Shown: positions 21,793 to 32,577 of the stretch, piece after piece
How positions within the stretch are numbered: the first letter of the stretch is position 1
Layout: each line of letters opens with the position of its first letter
From: Microdochium bolleyi
Taxonomy: Eukaryota; Ascomycota; Sordariomycetes; Xylariales; Microdochiaceae
Length of the DNA stretch: 64,000 nucleotides
Assembly: GCA_001566295.1 (NCBI GenBank)
Contig: KQ964284.1
Coordinates: 27,162 to 91,161 of the forward strand
Direction: 5' to 3'
Program-made: the position numbers and the translations under genes
The notes under the pieces: generated by a model
Database searches by the model: none
What the model was told of the DNA's origin: nothing
The model's input: the letters and a program-made list of their open reading frames with translations, nothing else

Positions 21793-24700
21793 ATGGACTT
21801 GGACCACAGGGCCTCCGACCCGTCCTCTGCGACCCACGACACGCCCGCCGCTGCCTCCGCCGCCGCCGCCGCCCCCGGGCCTCTCTTCCAGTGCGGCACC
21901 TGCAAGAAGCGCTACAAGCGTGTCGACCACCTCGCCCGTCACGTCCGCTCCCACACCCAGTCCAAGCCATACCCTTGCCGCATCTGCTCAAAGTCCTTCG
22001 GCCGGGCGTAAGTTTCCCTTTCTCGCTCCTTGTCCCATTCATCTGCCGTCGTCATCTGCCATGACTCGGTTCGGCCTCATTTGTCCCCCTCCCCCGCGTC
22101 CACTTGCCCGGGAGCTAACGCTTGGCATCATGGCCCTCCAGCGACCTCCTCAAGCGCCATGTTGCTGCTCATGACGTCCGCGAAGGCCGCGACAGCCTTG
22201 GCCTTGCTGCCCCGGCCCGCCGCTCTTCTGCTGGCCCCGGCCGTGTCTCAACCGCCTGCAAGACGTGTGCCTCGTGCCATCTCCGCTGCTCGGAGGAGAA
22301 GCCCTGCCGCCGCTGCCTCGACCGCGGCCTCGACTGCGTCTGGTCCAACCCGCCTGGCCACGACGACGAAGGCACCTCCGAAGGCGCCGACGACAGCTTC
22401 AGAGAAGACGACGCCCCGCGCTCCCGCACGCCGCCACGCCCTGCCGACCATAGGGACTTCCCCGCGACCCCAACCCCGAAGATGGAACTGCCCCAGCAGC
22501 CCATCATGTCTCATCACAACGGCCACATGAACCCGCCCGTGGGTCCCAGGCACCCGTCAGACACCACCATCGACAACCTCTCCTGGCAGCAGCGCCTGCC
22601 GCCGCTGCCGCCGCCGCCGCCCCAGAACATTCCCCCACCCGTTCTTTCCCAAGGCATCGAGCAGAGACCTGACATCCACAGTGCTCCCTATCACGACCAT
22701 CATCCCGCCGAAGCCCCTATGGGCGGCTTCATGAACACGCCCTACTTTCCCAATGGCTTCTTCGACATGAGCAGTGCCTCTGGCACTTGGACCCCGCTGG
22801 GCGCCGGTCCTATGGCCATGGGCACCAGCATGGACCTCGACGACATCGACCTGCACTTTCTCAACTCGTACAATACCAATCTCCCGTTCGAGATCGCCAG
22901 CGACAGTGGCACCAACCACACCCCGCAGGCCATCCTCGACCCGACCCCGGGCAGCAACAGCGTCGAACAGGGTCCCCAATCTAGCAGCAGAATCCCTACC
23001 AGTAACGCCTTCCGCAACTCATACTGGAGGTTCCAGCCCAACGCCCATGACCACGCCAGCGCCGAAGAGCACAACCTGTCCCTGCCTGCCGACAAGGACG
23101 GCCAGCCCTCGACGGCCGCCTCCAAGATTGCCCGCTCGCAGCGCCTCAAGACGAGGCCACTGAGCCTCAATGCGCGCGACAAGATCCTGACCCTCGTCGT
23201 CGACAACTGCCGCCCCGAAAACCTGAGCCGGGCGGTCGCCTCGTTCCCCTCGATCGAGCTGCTGGATGCCCTCATACACTTTTACCTGTCATCCGTCATC
23301 GTTCGGGCCGACTCGTTCGTCCACATCTCTTCATTCGACCCCAACACCAAGAAGGCGGAGCTGCTCGCCGCCATGGCTTCAGCCGGCGCAGTCCTGACGT
23401 CAGATCCCGCCCTCATCAAGCTGGGGTCCGCCATTCAGGAATGCGTCAGGGGCGCAGTGCCGAAGCACGTGAGTCATACACGAATCCTCGCCTCTTCAAT
23501 CTCTCAGCTAACAGTGCCATTCCGAACCAGTGGGAGCGAGACAACTCGACCACACGCGATCTCGAGTTGTCGCAAGCCTGGATGATCAGCCTCGAGACAG
23601 CCATTTGGAGTGGCCACAGCCGTAAGGTCGAAATTGCTGAGAGTTTTATGCAGCCCCTCCTCACAATGCTGCGGCGCAATGCACGCTTCCGCCCTTCAGG
23701 CTACACCGAGATCAAGCTCTGGCAGGACGACGAGGGCCATACGCTCGATGGCAAGTGGAAGGACTGGGTGGCGCAAGAGTCGTTCAAGCGGCTCGCATTC
23801 CGCATGTTCCAGCACGACACTGACTCGTCGCTGGCCCTCATGATCAATCCGCTCGTGTCGTATGCCGAAGTCGTCGTCGAGCTGCCCTGCTCCAACGAGA
23901 TGTGGTCCGCACCCACCAAGGAGCGGTGGAAGGTAATGTACCTGGCCAGCCAGCAGCAGCAGCATCATACAGCGCCGACGCCGCCTTCATCGCTGTCCCT
24001 CGGCGCTTCGGCTCTCACCCTGTCCGACTACCTGGACAATCCAACATTCCACCTGCCTACCGATATCCTGACTGCAAGCTTTGCGTATCTCGGGGTCGTG
24101 TGGCGGCTGGCGTGGGAGTATCTTCAGCTCTCGAACGTGCAGAAACGCGCCAGACAGCCGCAGCGGTGGAATAGCTACCTGCTCTGCTCGCGGCACGAGG
24201 AGCTGGTCAAGCTGCTCAACAGGTTTCGGCTCTCCCTTGACGACGTGCCGCCATCCATCAGCAACTCGATGTGCATGGTTGCCATGATGCGCGCCGAGCA
24301 CATTGCGGTGCACATCCACGCGCCGTTTGAGGATATTCTGCGGTTCGCGGGCATGGAAGGTCCCGAGCAGTCGCGCATCGCGTACGACTCTGTCGTCGAG
24401 TGGGTGCGGACCGAGAACGCGCGCAAGGCCGTCTGGCATGCCGGGCAGATCCTTCGGTGTGCGAGGACTGCGCATCGGTTGAAGGTGCAAGGTCCGATGG
24501 CTGTCGTCGTGTTCCATGCAAGCTTGATCCTGTGGGTGTACGGGCTCATGTACGCCGAAACAATGGGCGACGGTAGTGGTGAGGCAGCACGAAGGGCTGC
24601 CGCCACTGGGGTAGACAACGCCGGACACGAGCCAAGCATGTATGGCACGCCAAGTCTGCAACAGAACCAGATGCAAAGCCCTCCAGGAGAGGACTTGCGA

Positions 24701-25051
24701 CTTCGCTCGCTCGTGCCTGTCGACGATGACGAGAGCGGCGCGGTGCAGCGTTTCATCCAATTAGACCGCGGCGCGCCGTCCATACAGAAGAGAGTGTCCG
24801 CTGACTCGAACAACACGGGCAGCGACAGCACCGTCGCCACGCCGCACCCGCAGAGCATCGGATTAGCACAGACCCAGCATGTCTCGCTGTTCGAGCCGGA
24901 TCGCGTCATGGACGCCATCATCGACATCCTGTCGCAGAACCACCCGCCCAAGTCGCGACCGCCGCTCGTAGAGAACCTCGTGCAGGTCCTCACCGAACTG
25001 GCGCGATCGGCGCCGCCGTTAGCAGCGCGGTCGGAGCAGTCAAAGAATTAA
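21793..25051 (+). CDS. Transcription factor with two C2H2 fingers and a Zn2Cys6 cluster
   Basis: Nuclear regulator of 1,020 residues from exons 21793-22007, 22142-23468 and 23531-25051. It carries two C2H2 fingers at residues 32-54 (FQCGTCKKRYKR...) and 60-82 (YPCRICSKSFGR...), then a Zn2Cys6 cluster at 111-137 with spacing CX2CX6CX5CX2CX6C and one extra Cys inside the first loop. A Pro/His-rich linker follows, then the fungal-specific regulatory domain (PF04082-like) from about residue 440. The first intron falls inside the second finger, between SFGRA and DLLKRH; skipping that splice would destroy the finger. The protein could bind DNA through either module. It is divergent from the dioxygenase and could regulate the surrounding genes, which is inference. 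Confidence 0.88.
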
Positions 25052-25437
25052 GCATCAAGTAGGTGGCTGAAGGGCTTCAACTCTCCACGCCACACACACT
25101 CTGGTCCTCGATAAGGGAGGGATGGGCGTTGGATTAGCTCTTTTCCTTTTGCTTTTTGGATATCCACTCGGTGTCACGATTATGTTTATGCATTCATCTT
25201 GAAGCGATATTCCCTGCTTTGGATTTCTTGTAATAGCTTCTACGCTGTACTATGTGTATATCATGACAAAAAAGCAATGCAACCCCGACTGATTTCCACC
25301 TTACATCCGACTGTCGAGTAGAAAGACGTCCTTCTTTCTCGAGCCGTGATAGTAACTCCTCCGTCCCCATCGCACGTCTCTATTCCGTTTACTCTACAAT
25401 GCGCCCAATCCCTTCCCCGACCAGCCCTCCTCCCGAC
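25052..25437. other. Convergent intergenic region
   Basis: 3' flanks of the regulator and the aldehyde-dehydrogenase-like gene. Nothing recognised. Confidence 0.6.
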
Positions 25438-27054
25438 TCACAGCAGCCTCGTCCGCACCGCCCGGACCGCGACCCAGCCCAGGTACCCCGTGCAGCTGAG
25501 CACGACGCTCAGCAGGAGCACGCCGCCCGTGACGATGCCCTGCTCGAAGAAGCCCAGCGCGAGCCTGTTCTTGAGCCGCTTGACGGCGGGCAGCGCCTTG
25601 GGGTCCAGCACCACGGCCGTGGAGTGCGGGTTCGCCATTATCGCGGCGACAGTCCTCGTCAGGGGGCTAGTGGTGATGAACTGCGGCTTGGGCAGGGAGA
25701 AGAGGGAGGTTGTGTAAGGGGAGGTGGTGGCGGAGCTGGTGGTGGTAGTGGTGGTGGAGAGGTTGAGGGCGTGCCCGGCCGGGGCGACGGGCATGAAGAG
25801 GATCTGCGGGGGAAGCTGGTTGACGAAGATGATGTGCGCATCGACGAACTGCCCAATGTACTTGGCTGCGTCGGGCTTGGTGAAGATATATGCTGCTGCG
25901 AGGGTGCCGTGTCTGTGGGCGAGCAAAGCTTTTGTTAGCACTGTTTCCTCAGGCATGGAGGTTGCGAAAGCAAGCAGGACCGCAAGAAAAAAAAAGACAA
26001 CATACCTCGGCGCAGTATCGATCGCGTCGTCCATGCTCGTCACCGAGTGCAGCACGAGGCACGGCTCGGCAATCTTGCTCTTCAGCAAAGCCGAGTCGCG
26101 CCCGCTCACGTCGACGACGGTGGCGGCCGGGTTGGAGGAGATTATCGTCGCGGACCCTTCTTCGACGGCCTTGGCCGCGACGCTGCTCGACTTGCTGCTG
26201 CTACTTGACTTCTTGCTGCTGCTCTTCCTGGTCGCGGCGGAGGAAGAAGTGCCGGGGGTGACGGCGTCGGCCATGAACCGGGCCGAGCTGGCGGACAGGG
26301 CGATGATGAGGTCCCGCTTCACCCACTCGTTGACGAGCACGAGGTCCGGCGCGTAGGGGCTGCGGCCGCCGAGGCTGAACCGCGCCGCGACGAGGGCGTC
26401 GGCGGCGGCTTGGATGTCGGCGTCGCGCTCGACAATGGCAACTGTCCGGAGGGACGAGTCCGAAGACAGGGTCGGTATGGGGGACGCAGGGGAGGAGGAG
26501 CCGCCGCTGTTCTGGACGACCCGGAGATGGCGGTGGCCCAGGTCCTCGGCATCCAGCTCGGGTACCACGGCGAAGATGTCCTTGTCCAGCGCGGCGCGGA
26601 CGAGGTCGAACACGGCTGTGGGCGTCTGCAGGAGCGAGTTGCCCTTGACCTTGACCACGACCACGTTGCCCTCGGCGATGGCGGGCGCGAGGGCGGCGAT
26701 GAGACCATAGAAGAAGGCGTGCGGCGCGACGTCTTCGATGACGACGACGCCATAAGGCTGCCGGCCGGCAGCAAAGTCCTGGCCGCGCGCGACGGCGTAC
26801 TCGTCCTTGAGGGCCTGCTCGGGGGCCACGGCGGTGGCCGTCTCGGCGAGCAGGCGCAGGGCGAGGCGGACCTCGAGGCGGATGTCGACGGGCCGTGAGT
26901 CCGGGCTGTCGGCGCTCAGGACGGCCTCGATCTGGGTGGCCGCCTTGGACAGGGCGTCGTGCAGGTTCTTGAGCTGCGTCTGACGGTAGATCGGGTTCAC
27001 CAGGCGCCCGTCGACGGCGGCCGCCCGGATCTTGCTCAGCTGTGGGCTGGGCAT
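25438..27054 (-). CDS. Aldehyde-dehydrogenase-like protein, probably inactive, membrane-anchored
   Basis: 507 residues from exons 26006-27054 and 25438-25912. The fold is recognisable from PYGVVVIEDVAPHAFFYGL and LAPAIAEGNVVVVKVKGNSLL (cofactor-binding half) and from RHGTLAAAYIF plus FVDAHIIFVNQLP in the second half. In active enzymes a Glu sits in LELGGK and a Cys in GQxCxAP. The matching stretches here contain no LELGGK, and SPYAPDLVLVNEWV stands where the Cys would be. A Ser/Lys-rich insert lies near residues 280-300. The C-terminus has a hydrophobic span (GGVLLLSVVLSCTGYLGWVAV), as in ALDH3/fatty-aldehyde enzymes. I therefore read it as a tail-anchored pseudoenzyme. The frame is open upstream; the ATG at 27054 gives MPSPQLSKIR. 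Confidence 0.8.
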   Translation of the reverse strand: MPSPQLSKIRAAAVDGRLVNPIYRQTQLKNLHDALSKAATQIEAVLSADSPDSRPVDIRLEVRLALRLLAETATAVAPEQALKDEYAVARGQDFAAGRQPYGVVVIEDVAPHAFFYGLIAALAPAIAEGNVVVVKVKGNSLLQTPTAVFDLVRAALDKDIFAVVPELDAEDLGHRHLRVVQNSGGSSSPASPIPTLSSDSSLRTVAIVERDADIQAAADALVAARFSLGGRSPYAPDLVLVNEWVKRDLIIALSASSARFMADAVTPGTSSSAATRKSSSKKSSSSSKSSSVAAKAVEEGSATIISSNPAATVVDVSGRDSALLKSKIAEPCLVLHSVTSMDDAIDTAPRYVVFFFLAVLLAFATSMPEETVLTKALLAHRHGTLAAAYIFTKPDAAKYIGQFVDAHIIFVNQLPPQILFMPVAPAGHALNLSTTTTTTSSATTSPYTTSLFSLPKPQFITTSPLTRTVAAIMANPHSTAVVLDPKALPAVKRLKNRLALGFFEQGIVTGGVLLLSVVLSCTGYLGWVAVRAVRTRLL

Positions 27055-27960
27055 GGCGGTGTGGTTGTGCTGTGATGTGATGTAGTATGGCGTTGCTAGC
27101 AGTTGTCCAACAACAACGACGGTATGACTCAAGAGCAGCTGGAGAGCAAGCGGCAGGGATTGGATCAAAAAGGAAAATGTCTGACGGTGGGAGACCTTGG
27201 CGGTGTTGAGATCAGGAACAAGAGATGGGGTTTGCTACAAGACAGAGTCAAGGTCGGACGTCGGCGCCCAGCGGTGGAAAATGCGGCCGAGAGGCGCGAG
27301 GATAACTTGGGGTCCAGCCGGCTGGCGGGACGCACAGGTCCACAATCACAGGACAATGGGCAGATAACGTAGAGAGTTTGACACCTCGGATCAGTCGTCG
27401 TGAGTGTGGAGGAGGGGCCCGGCTGGGGAGTACTCAAGCATCGAACAAGCTCGCTCTCGACGCGCTCGGAGCGCGAACTTGGAGACGGGAGGGAACTTTT
27501 GAAAGTTTGGGGTCCAGCGGGGTCCAGAGCCCGAGGAAGAGGCGGCGGGAGGGCGGAGGCCGGCATAGCAAGCTCAGGGGCCACGGGGGGAGAGGGGCGC
27601 GGCTCCTCCACATCCCGATCCTTAACGTGGCCAGGTTACGATGTTATGGAGTAGCAAATCATGGGGAAGTCTCCGGTCCACACGCTTCCGAGACTTCCCC
27701 AGACCCTGGTTTGATTCTCGGTTCGGGTCGCCCGGGCGCTTCTCGTTTCTTCCCATCCCGGCCCTGCCGTTCTCCTCTCTTGACGTGGACACATTCTGCG
27801 CTCGAGACAGCAGACAGCATACGACAGACAGTGGAGAGACACGGCAGACGGCATCATTACAGCAAGCAGAACCCCATCGCGACGACAACGACAACAACAG
27901 CAACAAGACCTCTGCACGACGCACATCCGTAGGCGCAGAAAGCCAAGTACACCACCCGCC
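27055..27960. other. Divergent promoter region
   Basis: About 900 bases between the aldehyde-dehydrogenase-like gene and a small unknown gene. Numerous short frames, none with recognisable content. Confidence 0.5.
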
Positions 27961-28428
27961 ATGTCGTCCACAACCACCGTCACCGAGACCCGCACAGCCA
28001 AGACGGTCCTCGACGACTACGCTCTCCGCCACACGGGCAGCAGCAGCAACGACGTCGTCAGCATAAACTCGTCCGCCTCGTCATCATCAGCGGCATCAGC
28101 GGCAGGCGACAACAACACAACAGCAGCCGCGCCGCCCGTGCCCTGGGACACCACCCACCGCCGGGTGCCTCCCTACAGACCCCTCAACTACGCCCGCGAC
28201 CTGTCCGAGGTCCGCGTCTACCAGAACGGCATCGAGCAGACATTCATCGGCACCATGTTCACGGGCTTGTTTATAAATGCTGTAAGTGTTGATTCAGCGA
28301 GCGTCGCGTTTTCGCTAGAAAGTAGCAATAGCGAGCAAGACTAACACGCGAGACAGACCACGGCCCACGTGGCGCGCATGGCATTTGGCGACAAGTTCCG
28401 CAACGCACCTGTCGGCGGCGAGATGTGA
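27961..28428 (+). CDS. Small protein of unknown function (130 aa)
   Basis: Not recognised. Exons 27961-28281 and 28357-28428 join in phase through a 75-base intron starting GTAAGT. Residues 1-60 are Ser/Thr/Ala-rich and likely disordered (VSINSSASSSSAASAAG). Residues 60-130 look structured: HRRVPPYRPLNYARDLSEVR followed by a hydrophobic stretch TFIGTMFTGLFINATTAHVA and a short basic end FGDKFRNAPVGGEM. No signal peptide. It is divergent from the aldehyde-dehydrogenase-like gene. The spliced second exon gives a clean stop, and the structured half does not look like chance, but no homology could be tested. Confidence 0.6.
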
Positions 28429-28783
28429 GGATCGGATATGCCTTGCAGGCTTCCAGGAAGACCGGTTTTTAGGCGTTCATCTGTACATACTGGCCATGTT
28501 TCGCGCGCATCATCTTGCTATACAATGTTACAAATCCTCCACGCCTGCCGTGCAGACATGCGGTTATGGTGTCCCTGTGATTCCGCTCTCGTGACACGCC
28601 ACAAAAGGATGAGCTATGCCGAAGACCGACAGGTGGCACACAGCCTGCAGCTTCTCGCTCGTTGCCACGCCCTGTCATGCTATCCAGACAGCTTCCGCAG
28701 CTCACGCCAGCACATAATCACGTGCAGTGGTGCGTCACAGTGCACTTGGTCACTCTTCCCAAGGTCTCATTCAATCTAGCTGT
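28429..28783. other. Convergent intergenic region
   Basis: Nothing recognised. Confidence 0.6.
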
Positions 28784-29335
28784 CTAGTGAGAGTCCGCCA
28801 CGCCAACCATGGTCCCGAGCTCCTCCTTGATCTCCTTGCCCGCGACCGCAAAGGGCTCGCAGGGCTGCAGGATGTACAGCATCCGCGCCCACTCGGTCTG
28901 ACTCATGTTGCGCCACGCGTGCATCGTCGCGCGCTGCACGCAGATGTCGCCGCGCTTCATGGGCCGCGTCTCGCCGGAGTCCAGTACCAGCTCTACCTCA
29001 CCCTCGAGCACAACGCCATAGTCGAGGCTGACGGTCTTGTGCATCGGGGAGAGGGCCCCGGGGGGCATGTCGACATACCGCAGCACGGTGCCACCGCTGA
29101 CGACGAGCCCGGGCGGCTTGCTCAGGAAGTCCTGGTAGACATTGAGGTCCGCGTTGTCGCCGAGCTTGGAGGGAAAGGTGTTGGTCACGTAGCACTGCGC
29201 GAACGCGGCATCGCCCGGCGCGAGCTCGTAAAAGGGCGCCTCAGCAGGCAGCGAGGTGTCGACCACGGCCTTGCCGTCGTCATTGGTCGTCGTGATGTAC
29301 CGCTTTGGGTGCGGCAGCTTCTGCTGGAGCGCCAT
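28784..29335 (-). CDS. Single-domain cupin protein
   Basis: Intronless protein of 183 residues with one conserved cupin barrel. Cupin motif 1 is around SPMHKTVSLDYGVVLEGEVE and motif 2 around KRGDICVQRATMHAWRN, giving candidate metal ligands His (PMHK), Glu and His (TMHAW). The MHKTVSLDYGVVLEGE pattern is typical of fungal cupins found near metabolic genes, whose chemistry (isomerase, decarboxylase, dioxygenase) varies. No signal peptide. The short gap and divergent layout with the FAH-like hydrolase suggest a shared promoter (29336-29996). Function beyond a metal-binding cupin is not assignable. Confidence 0.85.
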   Translation of the reverse strand: MALQQKLPHPKRYITTTNDDGKAVVDTSLPAEAPFYELAPGDAAFAQCYVTNTFPSKLGDNADLNVYQDFLSKPPGLVVSGGTVLRYVDMPPGALSPMHKTVSLDYGVVLEGEVELVLDSGETRPMKRGDICVQRATMHAWRNMSQTEWARMLYILQPCEPFAVAGKEIKEELGTMVGVADSH

Positions 29336-29996
29336 GACTTTGGTTTTGGTTGTGTAGGTGTAGGTGTGGGTGTGTAGAGGTGTGTAGGCTCTTGAGTACG
29401 GTACAGGACGAGTTCTGGACGGGCAGATGGTAGCTTATCCCGACAATGCAGATGACTGAGGGCAAGAAAGAGAACTCGAGCAAGGTACGAGCAATCACGA
29501 CAAGAATGAGAGGGCCGACTTTGTCCCTCCATCCCCTCTCTCTTTCGCAGGAACCCCTGCGTCACCGGGCATGACGGGATGTTCGTGGAGGGGGCGCCCG
29601 CCGGCGGTCCAGTTAACCCCGACTCCCGAGCAGTTCGGGATGTGGGCTTGCGGCCCACTTGCCCACGTGGAGAGAGCTCCGTGGAGGGAGAAATGCCCAA
29701 AGGTCCCTGAACCCCCTCCACAACTTTCCCCAACCCGACCCGGGTCGGCGCTGAATTCGCCCGTGAGCCGATGGCGGAGAGTCGGGCTTGTCCATCCCAC
29801 TCTGATGTAAGACGTGGGGGAGTGCTTGTCGTGTAATGCTAACCACATATTCTGTATTGATTTTGCTGTGCTTGTGTTGACGCAGTCTCCTGAAGACCAT
29901 CCCGCACAACCCCTATCGTCCTGTCTCACAAGGAGCCTTTGTCTGTTTGTAATTCCTCATTCCCGGCCTCGGCGGACAGAAAACAACAACAGCACA
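29336..29996. promoter_or_regulatory. Divergent promoter, cupin and FAH-like hydrolase
   Basis: About 660 bases shared by two metabolic genes. No element recognised with confidence. Confidence 0.45.
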
Positions 29997-31338
29997 ATGT
30001 CAGACCCCAACTACGCCCACCACTTCTCCGAGCGCAACATCCCCTTTGGAATCGGCTCCTCTGCGCAGTTCACCAGCCCGCAGGCCGTCACCCGCATCCA
30101 GAACACCGTCATCTCCCTAAGCGCCCTCCATAGACACGGCTTCTTCAAGCAGATTTCGGAGACTGAGCTCCCCGAGGCCGCCCTCACCAGCACAACGCTG
30201 AACCAGTTCGCCGCGCTGCCCAAGAGCACACACAGAGTGGTCCAGCAGACCATCCGCGACGCGTACACGGCCAAGGCATTCGATGCGTTCCCCGATGAGG
30301 CGAAAGAGGAGCTGGGTAGTGTGACGCTGCATCTGCCTGTGCAGATCGGAGACTTCACAGACTTCTCGTGCAGTCTCGAGCACGTCAAGAACGCCGGGCG
30401 CATCGTCGTCAACAACGCGAACCCACCGCCGGCTTTCTTCCAGCTGCCCGTGGGCTACCAGGGAAGATGCGGCTCCATCCTCGTCTCGGGCACAGAGATT
30501 GAGCGCCCGATAGGGCAGTTTCGCTCCCGCCCGGCACCCGGCTCCAACGAGCCTGTCAAGATCCTATGCGGGCCGAGCAGGGCCGTCGACTACGAGGTCG
30601 AGCTCGCCGCCATCGTCGGCAAGCCGCTGCCCATGCGCAAGAGGCTGGACGCTAAGGACGCGGAGGAGCACATATTTGGCTATGCTCTGTTCAACGACTG
30701 GAGTGGTGAGTTTATTCCGTTCCAGTAAATGGACCGTCTCGGGATGCAAACTAACATCTTTTTCCCTAAATTCAACAGCCCGTGATATTCAGGGTCTTGA
30801 GATGGTACCCCTTGGTCCCCTGAATGGCAAGTCCTTTGGCACCTCAATCTCGCCCTGGATCGTCACCCTCGACGCCCTCCACCCTCACAAGGCCTCCGTG
30901 CCGCAGCCCGCGCACGCGCCCAACGGCATCCCGTCGTACCTGCAGGACCCAGACAACTCGTCACACGACATCACTATCCGCGTCGAGGTCCTCGCGGGCA
31001 AGGAGAAACAGGCGACCGTGACCGGCACCACGAAGGTGCAGAGTATGTACTGGACGCCGAAGCAGATGCTCGCGCACCTGGCCAGCAGCGGCAGCGCCCT
31101 GCGCACGGGCGACATCGCGGCCACGGGAACCGTGAGTGGCGAGACGAGGGAAACCCTGGGCAGTCTGCTAGAGGCGACGAACGGGGGCACTGACCCGGTC
31201 AAGCTGAGTGATGGCACGGAGCGGGGGTATCTGCAGGATGGAGACTCGGTGAGGTTGGTCGGCTGGGCGGGTGGCGAGGACAGTGGTGTTGGGTTCGGAG
31301 AGTGCATTGGCGAGCTGGTGGCTGCTCAACCGTTGTGA
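29997..31338 (+). CDS. Fumarylacetoacetase-like C-C hydrolase
   Basis: 422 residues from exons 29997-30705 and 30779-31338. It has the full-length FAH layout: an N-terminal SH3-like domain (NIPFGIGSS), the metal/active-site strip GDFTDFSCSLEHVKN, LPVGYQGRCGS, the metal-binding acids in DYEVELA, and FNDWSARDIQGLEMVPLGPL across the splice. FAH hydrolyses fumarylacetoacetate in tyrosine/homogentisate breakdown. Two departures stand out: the usual GYHGR is GYQGR, and the Tyr of DFYSS is Ser. The His of the SLEHVKN strip and the metal acids remain. It is therefore probably a paralogue acting on a related beta-diketo acid, such as a product of extradiol cleavage in this cluster. Substrate is inference. 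Confidence 0.87.
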
Positions 31339-31722
31339 AGAGATCCAGGGTGGGATTGGATGAACGTGAGCATAACAACTCAACACTATTCGGCAAGTCG
31401 AGCTATCCAATCGGGCACAGTCGTGCAGGTCAGATCGAAAGTCCCGAGCTATTTGGGCAGACCTCACTTTCCCATCACTGTCCGTATCCCAGCCTTGATG
31501 TCGAGACGCCGAGCGAAGCAGGGGGTGGAATGGGAAGGACATGGAACTAGCCTGCTCCTCATGGTGAGCTTCAATTCACTTGATGAGAATCTACTGGCGG
31601 ACCAGAATGCACCACATCACATTAGTATCTACAATAGCCCAGGATGACTGTGTGCAGAATCATATTCATAATCAAGTGCTCTGTATATACTGCAATAAAC
31701 CATCGAGCAAGCAGCCAGTCCC
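31339..31722. other. Convergent intergenic region
   Basis: Nothing recognised. Confidence 0.6.
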
Positions 31723-32577
31723 TTACGAGTTCTTCCGGTAAGTGTTGTACATGGTCATCATCCGCTTCTTCTGCCGCGGGGTGAACTCCTCGTAACACGC
31801 GTCCGTCGAGTAATCCATGTAATTGTGAATAGGATCGACCCCTTCAATCCCAGGGCACGAGTCTCTGCCGACTGGGCAGCCGACACTGGCGCTGATCTGC
31901 GTCGGCGTGTCGGGCACGTAGTCGCCACGGCCGGAGCACTTCTGGCCCTCGAACGTGTGCAGCAGACCGAACCAGTGCCCGATCTCGTGCACTGCAGTCA
32001 GACCAAGGTTGTACCCCGTGTACGAACCGCCGGGCAACGTGGCACTATCGATCGAACACCCGTCCAGGTAGAATGCTTGTGTCCCGGCGGCCGGCGGGCC
32101 GCTGGGGTAGTAGCAGTACCCCAGATTCTGATCAACCAGGGCCTTCTGGAAGTAGATGTTGAGTGTCTTATAGCTTCCCTTGCGCAGGGCCTTCCGCATC
32201 AGCTTCGGCCTTTGGTCGCGTGCCCAGAGCTTGTTGATGGTGTAGTCGGTGCCAAGCAGCTTGAACTGGATCCCGTGCGGCTGGAAGGCTGTGTTCATCG
32301 CGGTGAGCTGCCGCGTCAGGTTCGCCTGCGGGATGTATCCCCCCGAGGGCTTGTTACTAGTCGCGACAACGTGGAAGTATGTGTCGATGATGAGCGTGGC
32401 GGCCGGCTCGAAGATTCCCGCTGCGTCGTTGGCGGCCTCGAGCGCGGATGCGTTAGCCTGGAGCTCGAAAATCTGCTGCGTGGCGGGCGAGCCGCATTTG
32501 CGACCAACGAGATTCGGACCGGGAGCCGCGAAGGCTGTAGCCACCAGGGCCACCAGGGAAAAGGTTCTTGAGAGCAT
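31723..32577 (-). CDS. Secreted metalloprotease, M43 (MEP1-like)
   Basis: Intronless, 284 residues. A signal peptide of about 17 residues (MLSRTFSLVALVATAFA) starts the protein. The extended zinc motif HEIGHWFGLLH is at 197-207 (His197, Glu198, His201, His207) and the Met-turn is MDYSTDACYEEFTP near the C-terminus. Six or more Cys in the mature part suggest disulphides. The family, called pappalysin- or cytophagalysin-like extracellular metalloproteases, is secreted by many plant-, insect- and nematode-associated fungi and degrades host proteins. Two N-glycosylation sites (NASA, NLTR) are visible. Confidence 0.92.
   Translation of the reverse strand: MLSRTFSLVALVATAFAAPGPNLVGRKCGSPATQQIFELQANASALEAANDAAGIFEPAATLIIDTYFHVVATSNKPSGGYIPQANLTRQLTAMNTAFQPHGIQFKLLGTDYTINKLWARDQRPKLMRKALRKGSYKTLNIYFQKALVDQNLGYCYYPSGPPAAGTQAFYLDGCSIDSATLPGGSYTGYNLGLTAVHEIGHWFGLLHTFEGQKCSGRGDYVPDTPTQISASVGCPVGRDSCPGIEGVDPIHNYMDYSTDACYEEFTPRQKKRMMTMYNTYRKNS

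Noticed and set aside
21218..22042. Minus-strand 274-residue frame opposite the zinc-finger regulator promoter and first exon
   Set aside because: Composition is Arg/Gly-rich with no recognisable family, and it is antisense to two clear C2H2 fingers.
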